Shown here piece after piece: positions 1 to 8,304 of a DNA stretch of 35,647 bases; position 1 is the stretch's first letter, and every line of letters begins with the position of its first letter. Origin of the DNA: Frankia alni (GTDB lineage: Bacteria > Actinomycetota > Actinomycetes > Frankiales > Frankiaceae); NCBI GenBank assembly GCA_026225295.1, contig JAMFSN010000161.1, positions 1 through 35,647 on the forward strand. Direction: 5' to 3'. The notes under the pieces are model-generated. The model was not told where the DNA came from. It did no database searches and worked only from the letters and a program-made list of their open reading frames with translations. Made by a program: the position numbers and the translations under genes.

Positions 1-1765
1 TCCAGGTCTCCTGCGGGCGCGGGGTCCGGTAGCGCTCGTACTGCAGGTCACTGCGCAGTTCGACGCTGCCCACCCCGAGCAGGCGGGCGATGTCGGCCAG
101 CGACGAGGGGTCGAACACGCCCTCCTGCAGCCGCCGGTCGAGGGCCCGGACCAGGTCGGCGGACGCCGGCTCGCCGTCCGGGACGAGCTGCCGGGAAATC
201 ACCGAGCGGTCGGTGAGCCCGGTGGTGACCGGGTCGAGGGTGGTGCCCCAGCGGTAGTGCGAGAAGTCGGCGCCGGGGATCTCCAGGGTCCGGGTGGCGG
301 TCCCCTCGGCGGTCAGCGCCCTGCCCAGCGCCGTCTCGTAAGCCGGCAGCTTCTCCGGCCGCTGGAGGTTCGGGTCGACGAACTTGCCCTCCCACAGCGG
401 GGCCATGTTGGCCGCGATGAGGGCCACCACGACGACCCCGACGCCGACCGGCAACCAGCCCGGCCGCCGGCCCCGGGATGCCTCCGCGAACGCGGTGACG
501 CCCGCGGCCAGCAGGACGGCCATGCCCAGGGCGGCCAGCGGCACCGCGCGCGGCATGCTGCGCAGGGCCAGCCCGATCGTCGACCCGGTGGCGAACGCCT
601 TCAGCGTTCCGCCGAGCGGGGACGGGTGGTGGTACGGGTAGGCCCCGACCGCGATCGCGGTGCCGAGCAGGGTGAGGGCCACGAAGTAGGCCCGGTGGGC
701 CCACCGGATCGCGCCCGCCGCGACCAGGGCCAGCACCGGAATCGTGAAGCTGATCAGGATGACGACCAGCGTGTGGGTGAAGCTGCCGGCCGGCACGATC
801 CACTCGCCGAGCGCGTCCTTGCCGTAGAAGTACCAGTTCCCCAGCCCGCGCAGGACTTCCGAGGCCTGCGAAGAACTGGCCACGGTCTGCACCGTCTCGG
901 TGTAGGCCAGCACGTCCAGGCCGTACCGGCCCTGGGTCAGCAGCCCGGACATCCACCACGCGGAGGTGACGAACAGGGCCAGCAGCGTGCGGACGAACAT
1001 CCCGCCGGCGCTGCGCCAGGTCGCCTCGCGGGTCCCCAGCACCGCGAACGGAACCCACAGCAGCGGCGCCAGCAGGACGAAGATCAGACTGGAGGCGTTG
1101 ATGCTGCCGACCAGCGTCACGGTCAGGCCGAAGGCGGCCGGGTACCGCCAACCGTCGAGCCGCCAGCCGGCCCGCCCGGGCCGGGCGACCCGCAGCCCGC
1201 GCACCGCGATCCCGATCATCCAGGCCAGCCCGGACCAGGGCAGCAGGATGATCGACATCCGGGCTTCGTACTCGAGCAGGTAGGGCGACAACATGTAGGA
1301 GAAGGCGGCGATGAACGCGTACCGGTCGGGCCACCGGAACGAGCGCATCAGGAAGATCACGCCGGCGCCCGCCGCGAACAGCACCGAACCGGTCCACAGC
1401 CGCTGGGCGACCCAGATCGGCATGCCGGTCAGGCTGGTCAGCCAGTAGTACAGCCCCTGCGGGAACAGGTAGCCGATGTTCTGGTGGGTGACGCCGCCGG
1501 TCGAGACGTGCGGGTCCCACATCGACATCGCCCGCCGCAGCATCGTGCCGGGATCGAGGTAGAGGTAGGCCTTGGTGTCGGCGCCGATCTTGCCGGGCGC
1601 CGTGAACAGCAGCGGGAGGTACGCGACGGCGGCCAGGACGAGCAGGGCCCAGGAGGGCCGGTGCAACCGCCACCGGGCGTCCGGGGGGTTGTCGCCCTCG
1701 GCTGCCCGGCCTCCTGACCGTCCGACCGCCCGCCGCACCAGAGTCCGGGGCGCGGTCAGGGTCAC
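1..1765 (-). CDS. aftD: AftD-like alpha-(1->3)-arabinofuranosyltransferase, N-terminal part (runs off window)
   Basis: Polytopic GT-C-type membrane glycosyltransferase of the AftD/DUF3367 family, which adds arabinofuranose from a polyprenyl-phosphate donor to cell-wall arabinan. I translated the frame from a GTG at 1765 to the window edge without meeting a stop: about 588 residues of a family usually well over 1000 long. The N-terminus has a hydrophobic helix followed by a loop with GADTKAYLYLDPG, the acidic first-loop motif expected of GT-C enzymes. Many further membrane segments follow. The visible end, LRSDLQYERY, resembles AftD relatives. The GTG overlaps the stop of the GT4 gene upstream (GTGA), so the two are probably translationally coupled. 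Overlapping Arg/Pro-rich open frames on both strands are shadows. The exact sugar and acceptor are not shown by the sequence. Confidence 0.85.
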   Translation of the reverse strand, partial: MTLTAPRTLVRRAVGRSGGRAAEGDNPPDARWRLHRPSWALLVLAAVAYLPLLFTAPGKIGADTKAYLYLDPGTMLRRAMSMWDPHVSTGGVTHQNIGYLFPQGLYYWLTSLTGMPIWVAQRLWTGSVLFAAGAGVIFLMRSFRWPDRYAFIAAFSYMLSPYLLEYEARMSIILLPWSGLAWMIGIAVRGLRVARPGRAGWRLDGWRYPAAFGLTVTLVGSINASSLIFVLLAPLLWVPFAVLGTREATWRSAGGMFVRTLLALFVTSAWWMSGLLTQGRYGLDVLAYTETVQTVASSSQASEVLRGLGNWYFYGKDALGEWIVPAGSFTHTLVVILISFTIPVLALVAAGAIRWAHRAYFVALTLLGTAIAVGAYPYHHPSPLGGTLKAFATGSTIGLALRSMPRAVPLAALGMAVLLAAGVTAFAEASRGRRPGWLPVGVGVVVVALIAANMAPLWEGKFVDPNLQRPEKLPAYETALGRALTAEGTATRTLEIPGADFSHYRWGTTLDPVTTGLTDRSVISRQLVPDGEPASADLVRALDRRLQEGVFDPSSLADIARLLGVGSVELRSDLQYERYRTPRPQETW

Positions 1766-3075
1766 TGCCGGGGTCCTCCGGTTCCGGCCTCGGAACCGGG
1801 CGCCGATCGCGGCGCCGGCGCGGGTCGGGCCGACGGTGCGGGTCGGGATGGCGGGACCGCGCCGGGGCGGGCCGCCGCCTCGGCGGCGAGCGCCGCGAAC
1901 GTCGTGCGGGCGGCCGCGTCCCAGCTGAAGCCGGCCGCATGGGCCAGTGCCCCGGCCGACAGCCGGTCGCGGACGACCGGGTCGCTGACCACGACGTTCA
2001 GCGCGCCGAACAGGTCGGTCGGGTCCTCGACGAGCAGGCCGCTGAGCCCCTCGGCGACGGCGTCGGTGTGGCCGGCGATCTTCGTCGCGACAGCCGGCGT
2101 ACCGCACGCGGCGGCCTCAGTGATCGTCATACCCCATCCTTCACGCGCTGACGTCGATGTCAGCACCCAGGCGCGCCGGTAGAGCTCGAGCAGGTCGTCA
2201 TCGTCGACCCGACCGGGCAGCGTCAACCAGCCGGTCGCGCCGGCGGCGGCGATCCGGGCCTCCAGGGCCGGCCGCTCGTAGCCTTCGCCGACGATCACGG
2301 CCTGCAGGGTCGGGTGCTCGGCGCGCAGTTTGACCAGCGCGTCGACCAGCAGGTCGAAGCGCTTGACCGGCACCAGCCGGCCCACCGCGACGACCAGCGG
2401 GTGCGGGGAACGCGGACCGGCCGGGTGATACCGCTCCTCGATGCCGGGGGGCGCCACGCTGACCATGGCCGGCGACATGCCGAGCAGGTTGATGATCTCG
2501 CGGCGCGACGACTCCGAGAGGGTCAGGATCCGGGTCTTCCGGTAGAACGGCGGCGCGATCTTGAACTCGATCGTCTCGCCGACCTTGGCCAAGGGACCGG
2601 GCATCACCATCCGCCACATTTCGGCGTGGACGTGGTGCAGGAAGACGATCCGGGGGCAGCCGGCCCACACGGGGGAGAAGAACGGCATCCCGTTCCAGAT
2701 CTCGACCAGTCCGTCGCGGGGTCCGGTGCGCCCGATGGCCCCCGACAGCGCCGTCCGGGGGAACACCGAGTACCGGCCGGCCTTACGAATGACGTCGTAG
2801 CCGTTGCGGCGGGTGCGTTGCGGGAAACCCGGCGCGGCGGCGGTCCGCAGACTGACGTCGAGGCCGGCGGCCGCCCAGGCGCTCGCCACCCGGTCGGCGT
2901 GCAGTTCGGAGCCACCGGCCTCGGGGTCGTCGAGGTCCCGCCAGGCCAGCAGGTGGATCCGGCGCAGCCCCGAGGCGGCCACCATCTCGGCCAGCGTCGG
3001 CTCGGCCAGCCGCGGTCGGACCGGAATCTCAGCGGCGGCCACCCCGTCGGGTCGGCCGATCTCCTCCAGGCTCAC
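1762..3075 (-). CDS. GT4-family (GT-B fold) glycosyltransferase
   Basis: Cytoplasmic glycosyltransferase of 437 residues that probably transfers a sugar from a nucleotide donor to a lipid-linked or cell-envelope glycan. The N-terminal Rossmann half contains LAWRDLDDPEAGGSELHAD. The linker contains VAPPGIEERYHP, followed by VAVGRLVPVKRFDLLVDAL, typical of the GT4 donor-binding half. Near the C-terminus, EGWGMTITEAAACGTP carries the E-x7-E signature of retaining GT4 enzymes. The last 40 residues are Ala/Pro-rich and probably disordered. It starts with GTG at 3075, overlapping the flippase stop by 4 nt, and its own stop overlaps the next gene's GTG. This gives a tight flippase-GT4-AftD operon. 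Donor and acceptor cannot be read from the sequence. Confidence 0.9.
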   Translation of the reverse strand: MSLEEIGRPDGVAAAEIPVRPRLAEPTLAEMVAASGLRRIHLLAWRDLDDPEAGGSELHADRVASAWAAAGLDVSLRTAAAPGFPQRTRRNGYDVIRKAGRYSVFPRTALSGAIGRTGPRDGLVEIWNGMPFFSPVWAGCPRIVFLHHVHAEMWRMVMPGPLAKVGETIEFKIAPPFYRKTRILTLSESSRREIINLLGMSPAMVSVAPPGIEERYHPAGPRSPHPLVVAVGRLVPVKRFDLLVDALVKLRAEHPTLQAVIVGEGYERPALEARIAAAGATGWLTLPGRVDDDDLLELYRRAWVLTSTSAREGWGMTITEAAACGTPAVATKIAGHTDAVAEGLSGLLVEDPTDLFGALNVVVSDPVVRDRLSAGALAHAAGFSWDAAARTTFAALAAEAAARPGAVPPSRPAPSARPAPAPRSAPGSEAGTGGPRQ

Positions 3076-4613
3076 GGCCGGGCCGCCGTCCGGCGCGCCG
3101 CGGCGAGCACCATCACGCCGGTGACCGCGGCCAGCACGGCCTGGATCAGCAGGTCGGCCCGGGCGGTGGGGACGGCGTGGCCGCCCGCCGCGACCAGCAT
3201 CGGGATCGACGCGCCGGCCGCGACGGCCAGCACCAGCAGGACCGGTCGTGATCCCACAGCCAGCAGGTAGTGCGTGAACAGCACGGTGGCTCCGAGACAG
3301 GTCATGGCGGCCGCGAGCGGCAGCAGCGCGGCGGAAGCGCCGGTGAGGCGGGGTCCGAACGCCACCGACAGCAGGGCGTGCGGGGCGACGACCGCGGCGG
3401 CCAGCAGGAAGCCGGCCGGCAGCGCGAGGATCGCCAGGGTCCCGCCGAGCTGGTGCAACGCGTGCTGGCCGAGGTGGCGTCGGTTGGCCGCTTCCGGCAG
3501 CAGGAAGCCGGCCAGCACCATCGCTCCGAACACCAGCACCTTGGAGGCGACCGAGATCGCCGCGTAGGCGCCGGACTCACCGGGCTTGAGCCGGCCCAGC
3601 ACCAGCACGTCGATGTTCTGCAGCAGGCCGAGGAAGGCCAGCGCGACCAGGGCCGCGCCGACCTCGGCGGCCAGGCGCCGGGAAGGTACCGGCGGGGTGT
3701 GGGTCGGGGCCGCCGCCGCCCCGCTCAGGACATCGACGACGGGCGGCGTCACCAGCCCGACCGGGGCATCCACGGCAATGCTGGAGGCACCGGCAATGCT
3801 GGAGGCACCGGCCAGGCCAGCGGCGGCGCCGTTGCTGACCACGGCGGCCGCCGCCGGGCCCTCGGCGGCGGCCGGCGGCGGGTCGCCCCCGAGCACCGCG
3901 AGCTGGTTGCGGGCGATGACCCACCGGGCGTGGGCCACGCAGCAGATGACCGCCGCGATCTGGCCGAGGGCGACGCCGCTCTGGTCGAACCCGACCAGGA
4001 CCGTCCCGAGCGTCACGACCGTCCGGGACAGACCTTCCATGCACACGTTGGCGGCCAGGGCCCGGTACAGACCGCCGCACTGGAGCAGCGCGCGGTCGAT
4101 GCACAGCAGCGACCAGGCGGCGGCGGCGGTCAGCATCTCCGCGACGCCGCTCGGCCCGGGCAGAGACAGCTCGCGGGCGATCAGGCCCCGGGCGAACAGC
4201 CCGGTCAGGGCGATGGCGACCACCACGACCAGCCCGGCCTGGCGAACCTTGCGGACCCAGCTGCCGATCCGGCGCGTGTCGCCGGCCTGCCGCCAGGACG
4301 ACACCCGTCGCACCACGCCGACCAGCAGGGCGCTGCCGGGGATCGAGACCACGAAGTAGAGGGCGAGCAGCTGGGCGACCGCGCCGTAGGCCCGGGTCGA
4401 AAGCTCCCGCGCGATGATGACGGTGACGCCGACGTTCGCGGCGTTCGCGAACAATCCGGCCAGGGCGAGCGGGATCGCCCCCCGGACCGCGGTGCGGACG
4501 TCGTCGACCGGACCGTCGCCCGTCGGGCGCCGCGGTGGCCGGCGGCCCACCGGCCGACCGATGCGGCGGGGCGAACGGGTCGGGCGCGGGCGTTCCGTAG
4601 CGGTCACGCCCAT
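3072..4613 (-). CDS. Polysaccharide flippase-like membrane protein (Wzx/MVF type)
   Basis: Polytopic inner-membrane protein of 513 residues resembling oligosaccharide flippases of the MOP superfamily, which move lipid-linked glycans across the membrane. After a basic N-terminal tail come roughly a dozen hydrophobic segments in two halves. The halves are separated by an unusual 60-70 residue Ala/Pro-rich loop (about residues 245-310), which includes a GASSIA duplication. I chose the ATG at 4613 because GGGGAGAG lies a few bases upstream; an in-frame GTG at 4628 would add five residues and consume that site. It overlaps the GT4 gene downstream and lies 172 bp after gmd. Family assignment rests on topology and neighbours rather than a diagnostic motif, so a related transporter is possible. 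Confidence 0.75.
   Translation of the reverse strand: MGVTATERPRPTRSPRRIGRPVGRRPPRRPTGDGPVDDVRTAVRGAIPLALAGLFANAANVGVTVIIARELSTRAYGAVAQLLALYFVVSIPGSALLVGVVRRVSSWRQAGDTRRIGSWVRKVRQAGLVVVVAIALTGLFARGLIARELSLPGPSGVAEMLTAAAAWSLLCIDRALLQCGGLYRALAANVCMEGLSRTVVTLGTVLVGFDQSGVALGQIAAVICCVAHARWVIARNQLAVLGGDPPPAAAEGPAAAAVVSNGAAAGLAGASSIAGASSIAVDAPVGLVTPPVVDVLSGAAAAPTHTPPVPSRRLAAEVGAALVALAFLGLLQNIDVLVLGRLKPGESGAYAAISVASKVLVFGAMVLAGFLLPEAANRRHLGQHALHQLGGTLAILALPAGFLLAAAVVAPHALLSVAFGPRLTGASAALLPLAAAMTCLGATVLFTHYLLAVGSRPVLLVLAVAAGASIPMLVAAGGHAVPTARADLLIQAVLAAVTGVMVLAAARRTAARP
3774..3809. repeat. Two perfect 18-bp tandem units inside the flippase gene
   Basis: The unit GGCAATGCTGGAGGCACC occurs at 3774-3791 and again at 3792-3809. 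On the minus strand it encodes a duplicated GASSIA hexapeptide in the inter-domain loop. Being in frame, it changes only loop length, so copy number could vary between strains by slippage. Confidence 0.9.
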
Positions 4614-4785
4614 CAGCTCTCCCCCCACGAAGACAGCATTCCCGTTCCGCCGGTCGTTTCAACTACGGAGCGCGACTTGACCAGCGCGGACGGGTGGTTG
4701 GCGACGAACCGACGCCCGCCCGGCGGACGGGTGTGGGCCACCGACCGGCACGGCCGGTGGCATCCGCCGGGTGGGCGCCGGGTGG

Positions 4786-5805
4786 TCACGGGCGGCTGAG
4801 TCGGGTGGCCGCGCGTTCGGCGCGATCGATCTGCTCCCGCTCGATCGCGAGATCGTTGTCGATCATCATCTCGACGAGCTCCTGGAAGCCGACGGTCGGC
4901 TTCCACCCCAGCTTGTCCATCGCCTTGGTCGGGTCGCCGACCAGGATGTCGACCTCGGCCGGGCGGAAGAAGCGCGGGTCCTGGACGACGTGCCTGCTCC
5001 AGTCGTCGATGCCGACCCGGGCGAACGCGACGTCGAGCAGTTCGCGGATGCTGTGGGTCTCGCCGGTGGCCACGACGTAGTCGTCGGGCGTGTCCTGCTG
5101 GAGCATCCGCCACATGGCGTCGACGTAGTCACCCGCGAAGCCCCAGTCCCGGCGGGATTCCAGGTTGCCCAGGCTGATGGACTCCTGGACGCCGAGCGCG
5201 ATCCGGGCCACGCCCCGGGTCACCTTGCGGGTCACGAACTCGATGCCGCGCCGCGGGGATTCGTGGTTGAACAGGATTCCGGAAACCGCGAACGCGCCGT
5301 AGGACTCGCGGTAGTTCACGGTCATGTAGTGACCGAACGTCTTGGCCACGCCGTACGGCGAACGGGGATGGAACGGGGTGCTCTCCCGCTGCGGCACTTC
5401 CCGGACCTTGCCGAACATTTCCGAGCTGGAGGCCTGGTAGAAGCGCACCTTGTCCATCTCGTTGCCGGTGGCGATACGGATCGCCTCCAGCATGCGCAGG
5501 ACGCCCATCCCGGTGATTTCACCGGTGAGTTCCGCCTGCCGCCAGGAAACCCCCACGAAGGAGATGGCACCGAGGTTGTAGACCTCGTCCGGCTGGGCGA
5601 TCTCCACCGCGCCGATGAGGCTCGGCAGGTCGGTCAGGTCGCCTTCCAGGAGCTGGACCCCGGGAACAAGGCTCTCGACCGTGGGCACCTTGGGATTGGA
5701 CTGCCCACGCAGCAGCCCGAACACCTCATACCCCTTGGCGGTGAGCATTTCACCGAGGTACAGGCCGTCCTGGCCGGTGATCCCCGTGATCAGAGCGCGA
5801 GGCAT
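4786..5805 (-). CDS. gmd: GDP-mannose 4,6-dehydratase
   Basis: Converts GDP-D-mannose to GDP-4-keto-6-deoxy-D-mannose using bound NADP, the first step to GDP-fucose, GDP-rhamnose or related deoxyhexoses. It has 339 residues, the normal family length. The Rossmann glycine motif GITGQDG is at residues 8-14, SSSEMFG (catalytic Ser/Glu region) at 126-132, and the Y-x3-K pair is Y151/K155 in [18 protein letters not shown] and [13 protein letters not shown] are characteristic of GMD. The ATG at 5805 is preceded by AGAAGGGACC. No partner reductase, such as GDP-fucose synthase or RMD, is in this window, so the final sugar is unknown. The neighbouring glycosyltransferases and flippase place it in envelope glycan synthesis. 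Confidence 0.96.
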   Translation of the reverse strand: MPRALITGITGQDGLYLGEMLTAKGYEVFGLLRGQSNPKVPTVESLVPGVQLLEGDLTDLPSLIGAVEIAQPDEVYNLGAISFVGVSWRQAELTGEITGMGVLRMLEAIRIATGNEMDKVRFYQASSSEMFGKVREVPQRESTPFHPRSPYGVAKTFGHYMTVNYRESYGAFAVSGILFNHESPRRGIEFVTRKVTRGVARIALGVQESISLGNLESRRDWGFAGDYVDAMWRMLQQDTPDDYVVATGETHSIRELLDVAFARVGIDDWSRHVVQDPRFFRPAEVDILVGDPTKAMDKLGWKPTVGFQELVEMMIDNDLAIEREQIDRAERAATRLSRP

Positions 5806-5855
5806 GGTTGGTCCCTTCTGTGGTGTCTTAGCACCGTGGCGAGGTTAACGTCGGC

Positions 5856-8216
5856 TCAGTGCGGGCTTGTGGTCGGGGGTCCGGACCGCGCCGTGCGGGC
5901 CTGCGCCGCGCGGCCGAGCGTGACGAGCCGGGGGAACAGCGCCCGGGCGGCCAGTTCCGAACCGGCCGGGGCGACGTGGACCCCGTCGCTCCACCGCACC
6001 ACCTCCCCGTTGATGCTGGCGGCGTACCGGTCGTCCGGGGTCAGGACGTGCCCGAAGTCCACCAGCGCGGCGACGCCGGGATGGCGGGCGGCGGCCTGCG
6101 CGAGCAGGCGGTTGAACGCGACCACCCGGGTGGCGTCGGTCTCGGGATAGTAGTCACCGTCCGGCGCTTCCTGCGGTTCGAAAACCGGTGCCGTCAGCAG
6201 GGCCACCTTGGCCCCGTGCGATGACAACGCGGTAATCGCCTCATCCAGGTGAGCGGACAGGTAGACGTCGTACGCGGGCTCCCCTACGTGTGTCCACACG
6301 CCGTCGAGCTTGCGGTCGGTGACCTCCCACCGGCCGACCAGCAGGGCGGCCACGTCCGGGTCGGTCTGGGCGACGTCCGCGCGGTAGTCGGCCGCCCAGG
6401 GCAGGCACTCGGCCCGGGGCTCGCCCACGACGCCCTGGGAGCGGCCCTCCAGGTTGCCCACGATGCCGCAGCCCTCGATCCCCTTGTCGATGAGATCGAC
6501 GCCCAGCGCCTGGGTCCGGGCGGGCGGCAGGTTCGCGCCGAACGTGAGGGCGACCGAGTCGCCGGCCAGCAGGACCCGCACCGGTCGGTCGGGCACGTCG
6601 GCCGGCGGCTGGAGCGCGGCCCGGGCCGACGACGCGGCGGCGGCCCGCTCGGCCACCGCGACCTGGTTGCCGGCCCCGGTGCCGCTGATCGTGCCGGTCA
6701 CCACGATGAGGATCAGGGCCACCGCGGCGACCAGGGCCGGGGTCGCCACCGACGGGTGGGGCAGCCGGAACCGGCCGGTCCGGACCGGCTCCTCGACCAG
6801 GTGGAACGACAGGCCGGCCACGGCGAAGGTCACGGCGAACCGGACCAGGCACAGGGCCGCGCCGGACAGGTGGGTCCGGCCGGCGGTGAGGGTCAGGAAG
6901 ATCGGCCAGTGGTAGAGGTAGAGGCCGTAGGAGATCCGCCCGACATAGCGCAACGGCGGTACGGACAGCCCCCGGGCCAGCGGCGTCGACGGCAGCGCGA
7001 CGACGCTCGCGACCAGAGCCGCGACGGCCAGCGCGAACACCAGGAAACCGCCCCGGTACAGCTCCCGGCCCTGCCCGTCGACCGTGAACCAGACGGCCGC
7101 GACGACCGCGGCCCCGGCCAGCCCGGCGGCCTGCCCCCCGAGGCGGGCCCAGCGCTCCGTGGCGGCGCCACCGCGGGTCATCGTGGCGCCGCCACCGGGG
7201 GTCATCGTGGCTGCGCCACCGCGGGTCATCGTGGCGGCGAGCGCCGCGCCGACCAGGAGCGCCTGGGCCCGGGTGTCGGTGCCGTAGTAGATCCGGGAGG
7301 TGTCGACGCCGGCCACCGACAGCCCGAACGCGGTCGCCGCCGAGGCCACCGCGCCCCCGACCGCCACCGTGCGCAACACCGCCGCGGCCGGATGGCGGGC
7401 CCGCCGCTTGCGTGGGGGCCGGTGCGCGGCGCGGGTCAGCAGGACCAGCACGACGAGCGGCCAGATGACGTAGAACTGCTCCTCGACCGCCAGCGACCAG
7501 GTGTGCAGCAACGGTGAGGGCGGCGTGAGCTGCGCGAAGTAGCTCTGGTGGGACAGCGCGAAACGCCAGTTCGCGACGTAGCCGAGGGTCGAGAGCGCAT
7601 CGACGCGCAGGTTCCCGGCGTCGTCCGGGTCGGCCACGAACCGCGCGTAGGCGCAGACGGCCAGCAGCACGAGCAGGAGGGCGGGCAGCAGCCGCCGGGC
7701 CCGCCGGCCCCAGAACCGGGGCAGGTCGATCCGCCCGCTGGTCGTCCACTCGGTCAGCAGCAGGCCGGTGATGAGGAAGCCGGACAGCACGAAGAACAGG
7801 TCGACGCCCAGCAGCCCGCCGGGCAGCCACGAGACGCCCGCGTGGTAGGTCATCACGGCCAGGACGGCCAGCGCGCGCAGCCCGTCCAGGGCCGGCCAGT
7901 GGCGGCGCGTCCCGACCGGCGCTTCCGACGGCTGCCGGTCCCGCTGCTCCGGCGACCGCGGGCCCGGCTGCTCAGCGGGCGCCGGGTCCGGCATCCGGAC
8001 CGAGCGGGGCCCGGGCGGGCGACCGAGGAGCGGCCCCGGCGACGGGCCCGGGATCGACGCGCCGTCGGTGGTCGTGGCCAGGGCGGGCCCCTCTCGGCGA
8101 TCGGCGACCGCGGCCGGCGGCAGTGGGTGCGGCTGGTATGTGCGCTGGTGGTGGTGCGGGCGACGGTCGGTGCGGGGGTGCTGCCGGTGGTCCGGCGGGC
8201 GTTTGTCGCCGGGCAA
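5856..8216 (-). CDS. Membrane O-acyltransferase (acyltransferase 3) with C-terminal SGNH domain, copy B
   Basis: OafA-like enzyme expected to acylate envelope sugars. The membrane half carries WPALDGLRALAVLAVMTYHAG (possible active-site His), GLLGVDLFFVLSGFLITGLL and LHTWSLAVEEQFY. The extracytoplasmic half has an SGNH signature: LLAGDSVAL (block I) and DGVHVAPAGSE (the Asp-x2-His block). It is the tandem paralogue of the gene at 8305-10650 and ends 50 bp before gmd. The start is uncertain. The TTG at 8216 lacks a ribosome-binding site and the first 45 residues are Arg/His/Pro junk. ATG at 7997 is another option, and a CTG at 8081 has AGAGGGG 6 nt upstream. A 24-bp triple repeat lies between membrane segments. 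Confidence 0.9.
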   Translation of the reverse strand: MPGDKRPPDHRQHPRTDRRPHHHQRTYQPHPLPPAAVADRREGPALATTTDGASIPGPSPGPLLGRPPGPRSVRMPDPAPAEQPGPRSPEQRDRQPSEAPVGTRRHWPALDGLRALAVLAVMTYHAGVSWLPGGLLGVDLFFVLSGFLITGLLLTEWTTSGRIDLPRFWGRRARRLLPALLLVLLAVCAYARFVADPDDAGNLRVDALSTLGYVANWRFALSHQSYFAQLTPPSPLLHTWSLAVEEQFYVIWPLVVLVLLTRAAHRPPRKRRARHPAAAVLRTVAVGGAVASAATAFGLSVAGVDTSRIYYGTDTRAQALLVGAALAATMTRGGAATMTPGGGATMTRGGAATERWARLGGQAAGLAGAAVVAAVWFTVDGQGRELYRGGFLVFALAVAALVASVVALPSTPLARGLSVPPLRYVGRISYGLYLYHWPIFLTLTAGRTHLSGAALCLVRFAVTFAVAGLSFHLVEEPVRTGRFRLPHPSVATPALVAAVALILIVVTGTISGTGAGNQVAVAERAAAASSARAALQPPADVPDRPVRVLLAGDSVALTFGANLPPARTQALGVDLIDKGIEGCGIVGNLEGRSQGVVGEPRAECLPWAADYRADVAQTDPDVAALLVGRWEVTDRKLDGVWTHVGEPAYDVYLSAHLDEAITALSSHGAKVALLTAPVFEPQEAPDGDYYPETDATRVVAFNRLLAQAAARHPGVAALVDFGHVLTPDDRYAASINGEVVRWSDGVHVAPAGSELAARALFPRLVTLGRAAQARTARSGPPTTSPH
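7159..7230. repeat. Three 24-bp tandem units within acyltransferase copy B
   Basis: Units of the form GTGGCGGCGCCACCGCGGGTCATC occupy 7159-7182, 7183-7206 and 7207-7230; units 1 and 3 differ by one base and unit 2 by a few. On the minus strand they encode an 8-residue repeat (MTRGGAAT, MTPGGGAT, MTRGGAAT) in a loop. The paralogue at 8305-10650 lacks it, so it arose after the duplication. Confidence 0.9.
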
Positions 8217-8304
8217 CGCAACCGACGACAGGCTAGGCCATCAGCAGCCGATCTTCCTGTCCCGAGGGCCCGATCGGGCCGACCGGGGGATCACCGGCCG
8301 GCCG

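Noticed and set aside
48-1940. A 630-residue open frame on the minus strand
   Set aside because: Extremely Arg/Pro/Gly-rich and overlaps the AftD-like frame, which has membrane segments, a GTGA start overlap and recognisable motifs.
4744-4758. ACCGGC-ACG-GCCGGT hairpin between gmd and the flippase as a terminator
   Set aside because: Only 6 bp and no T-run; such stems are expected by chance in this GC-rich DNA, and the genes look co-transcribed.
7159-7230. The triple 24-bp repeat as a CRISPR-like array
   Set aside because: Units are contiguous without spacers and lie in frame inside a coding sequence.
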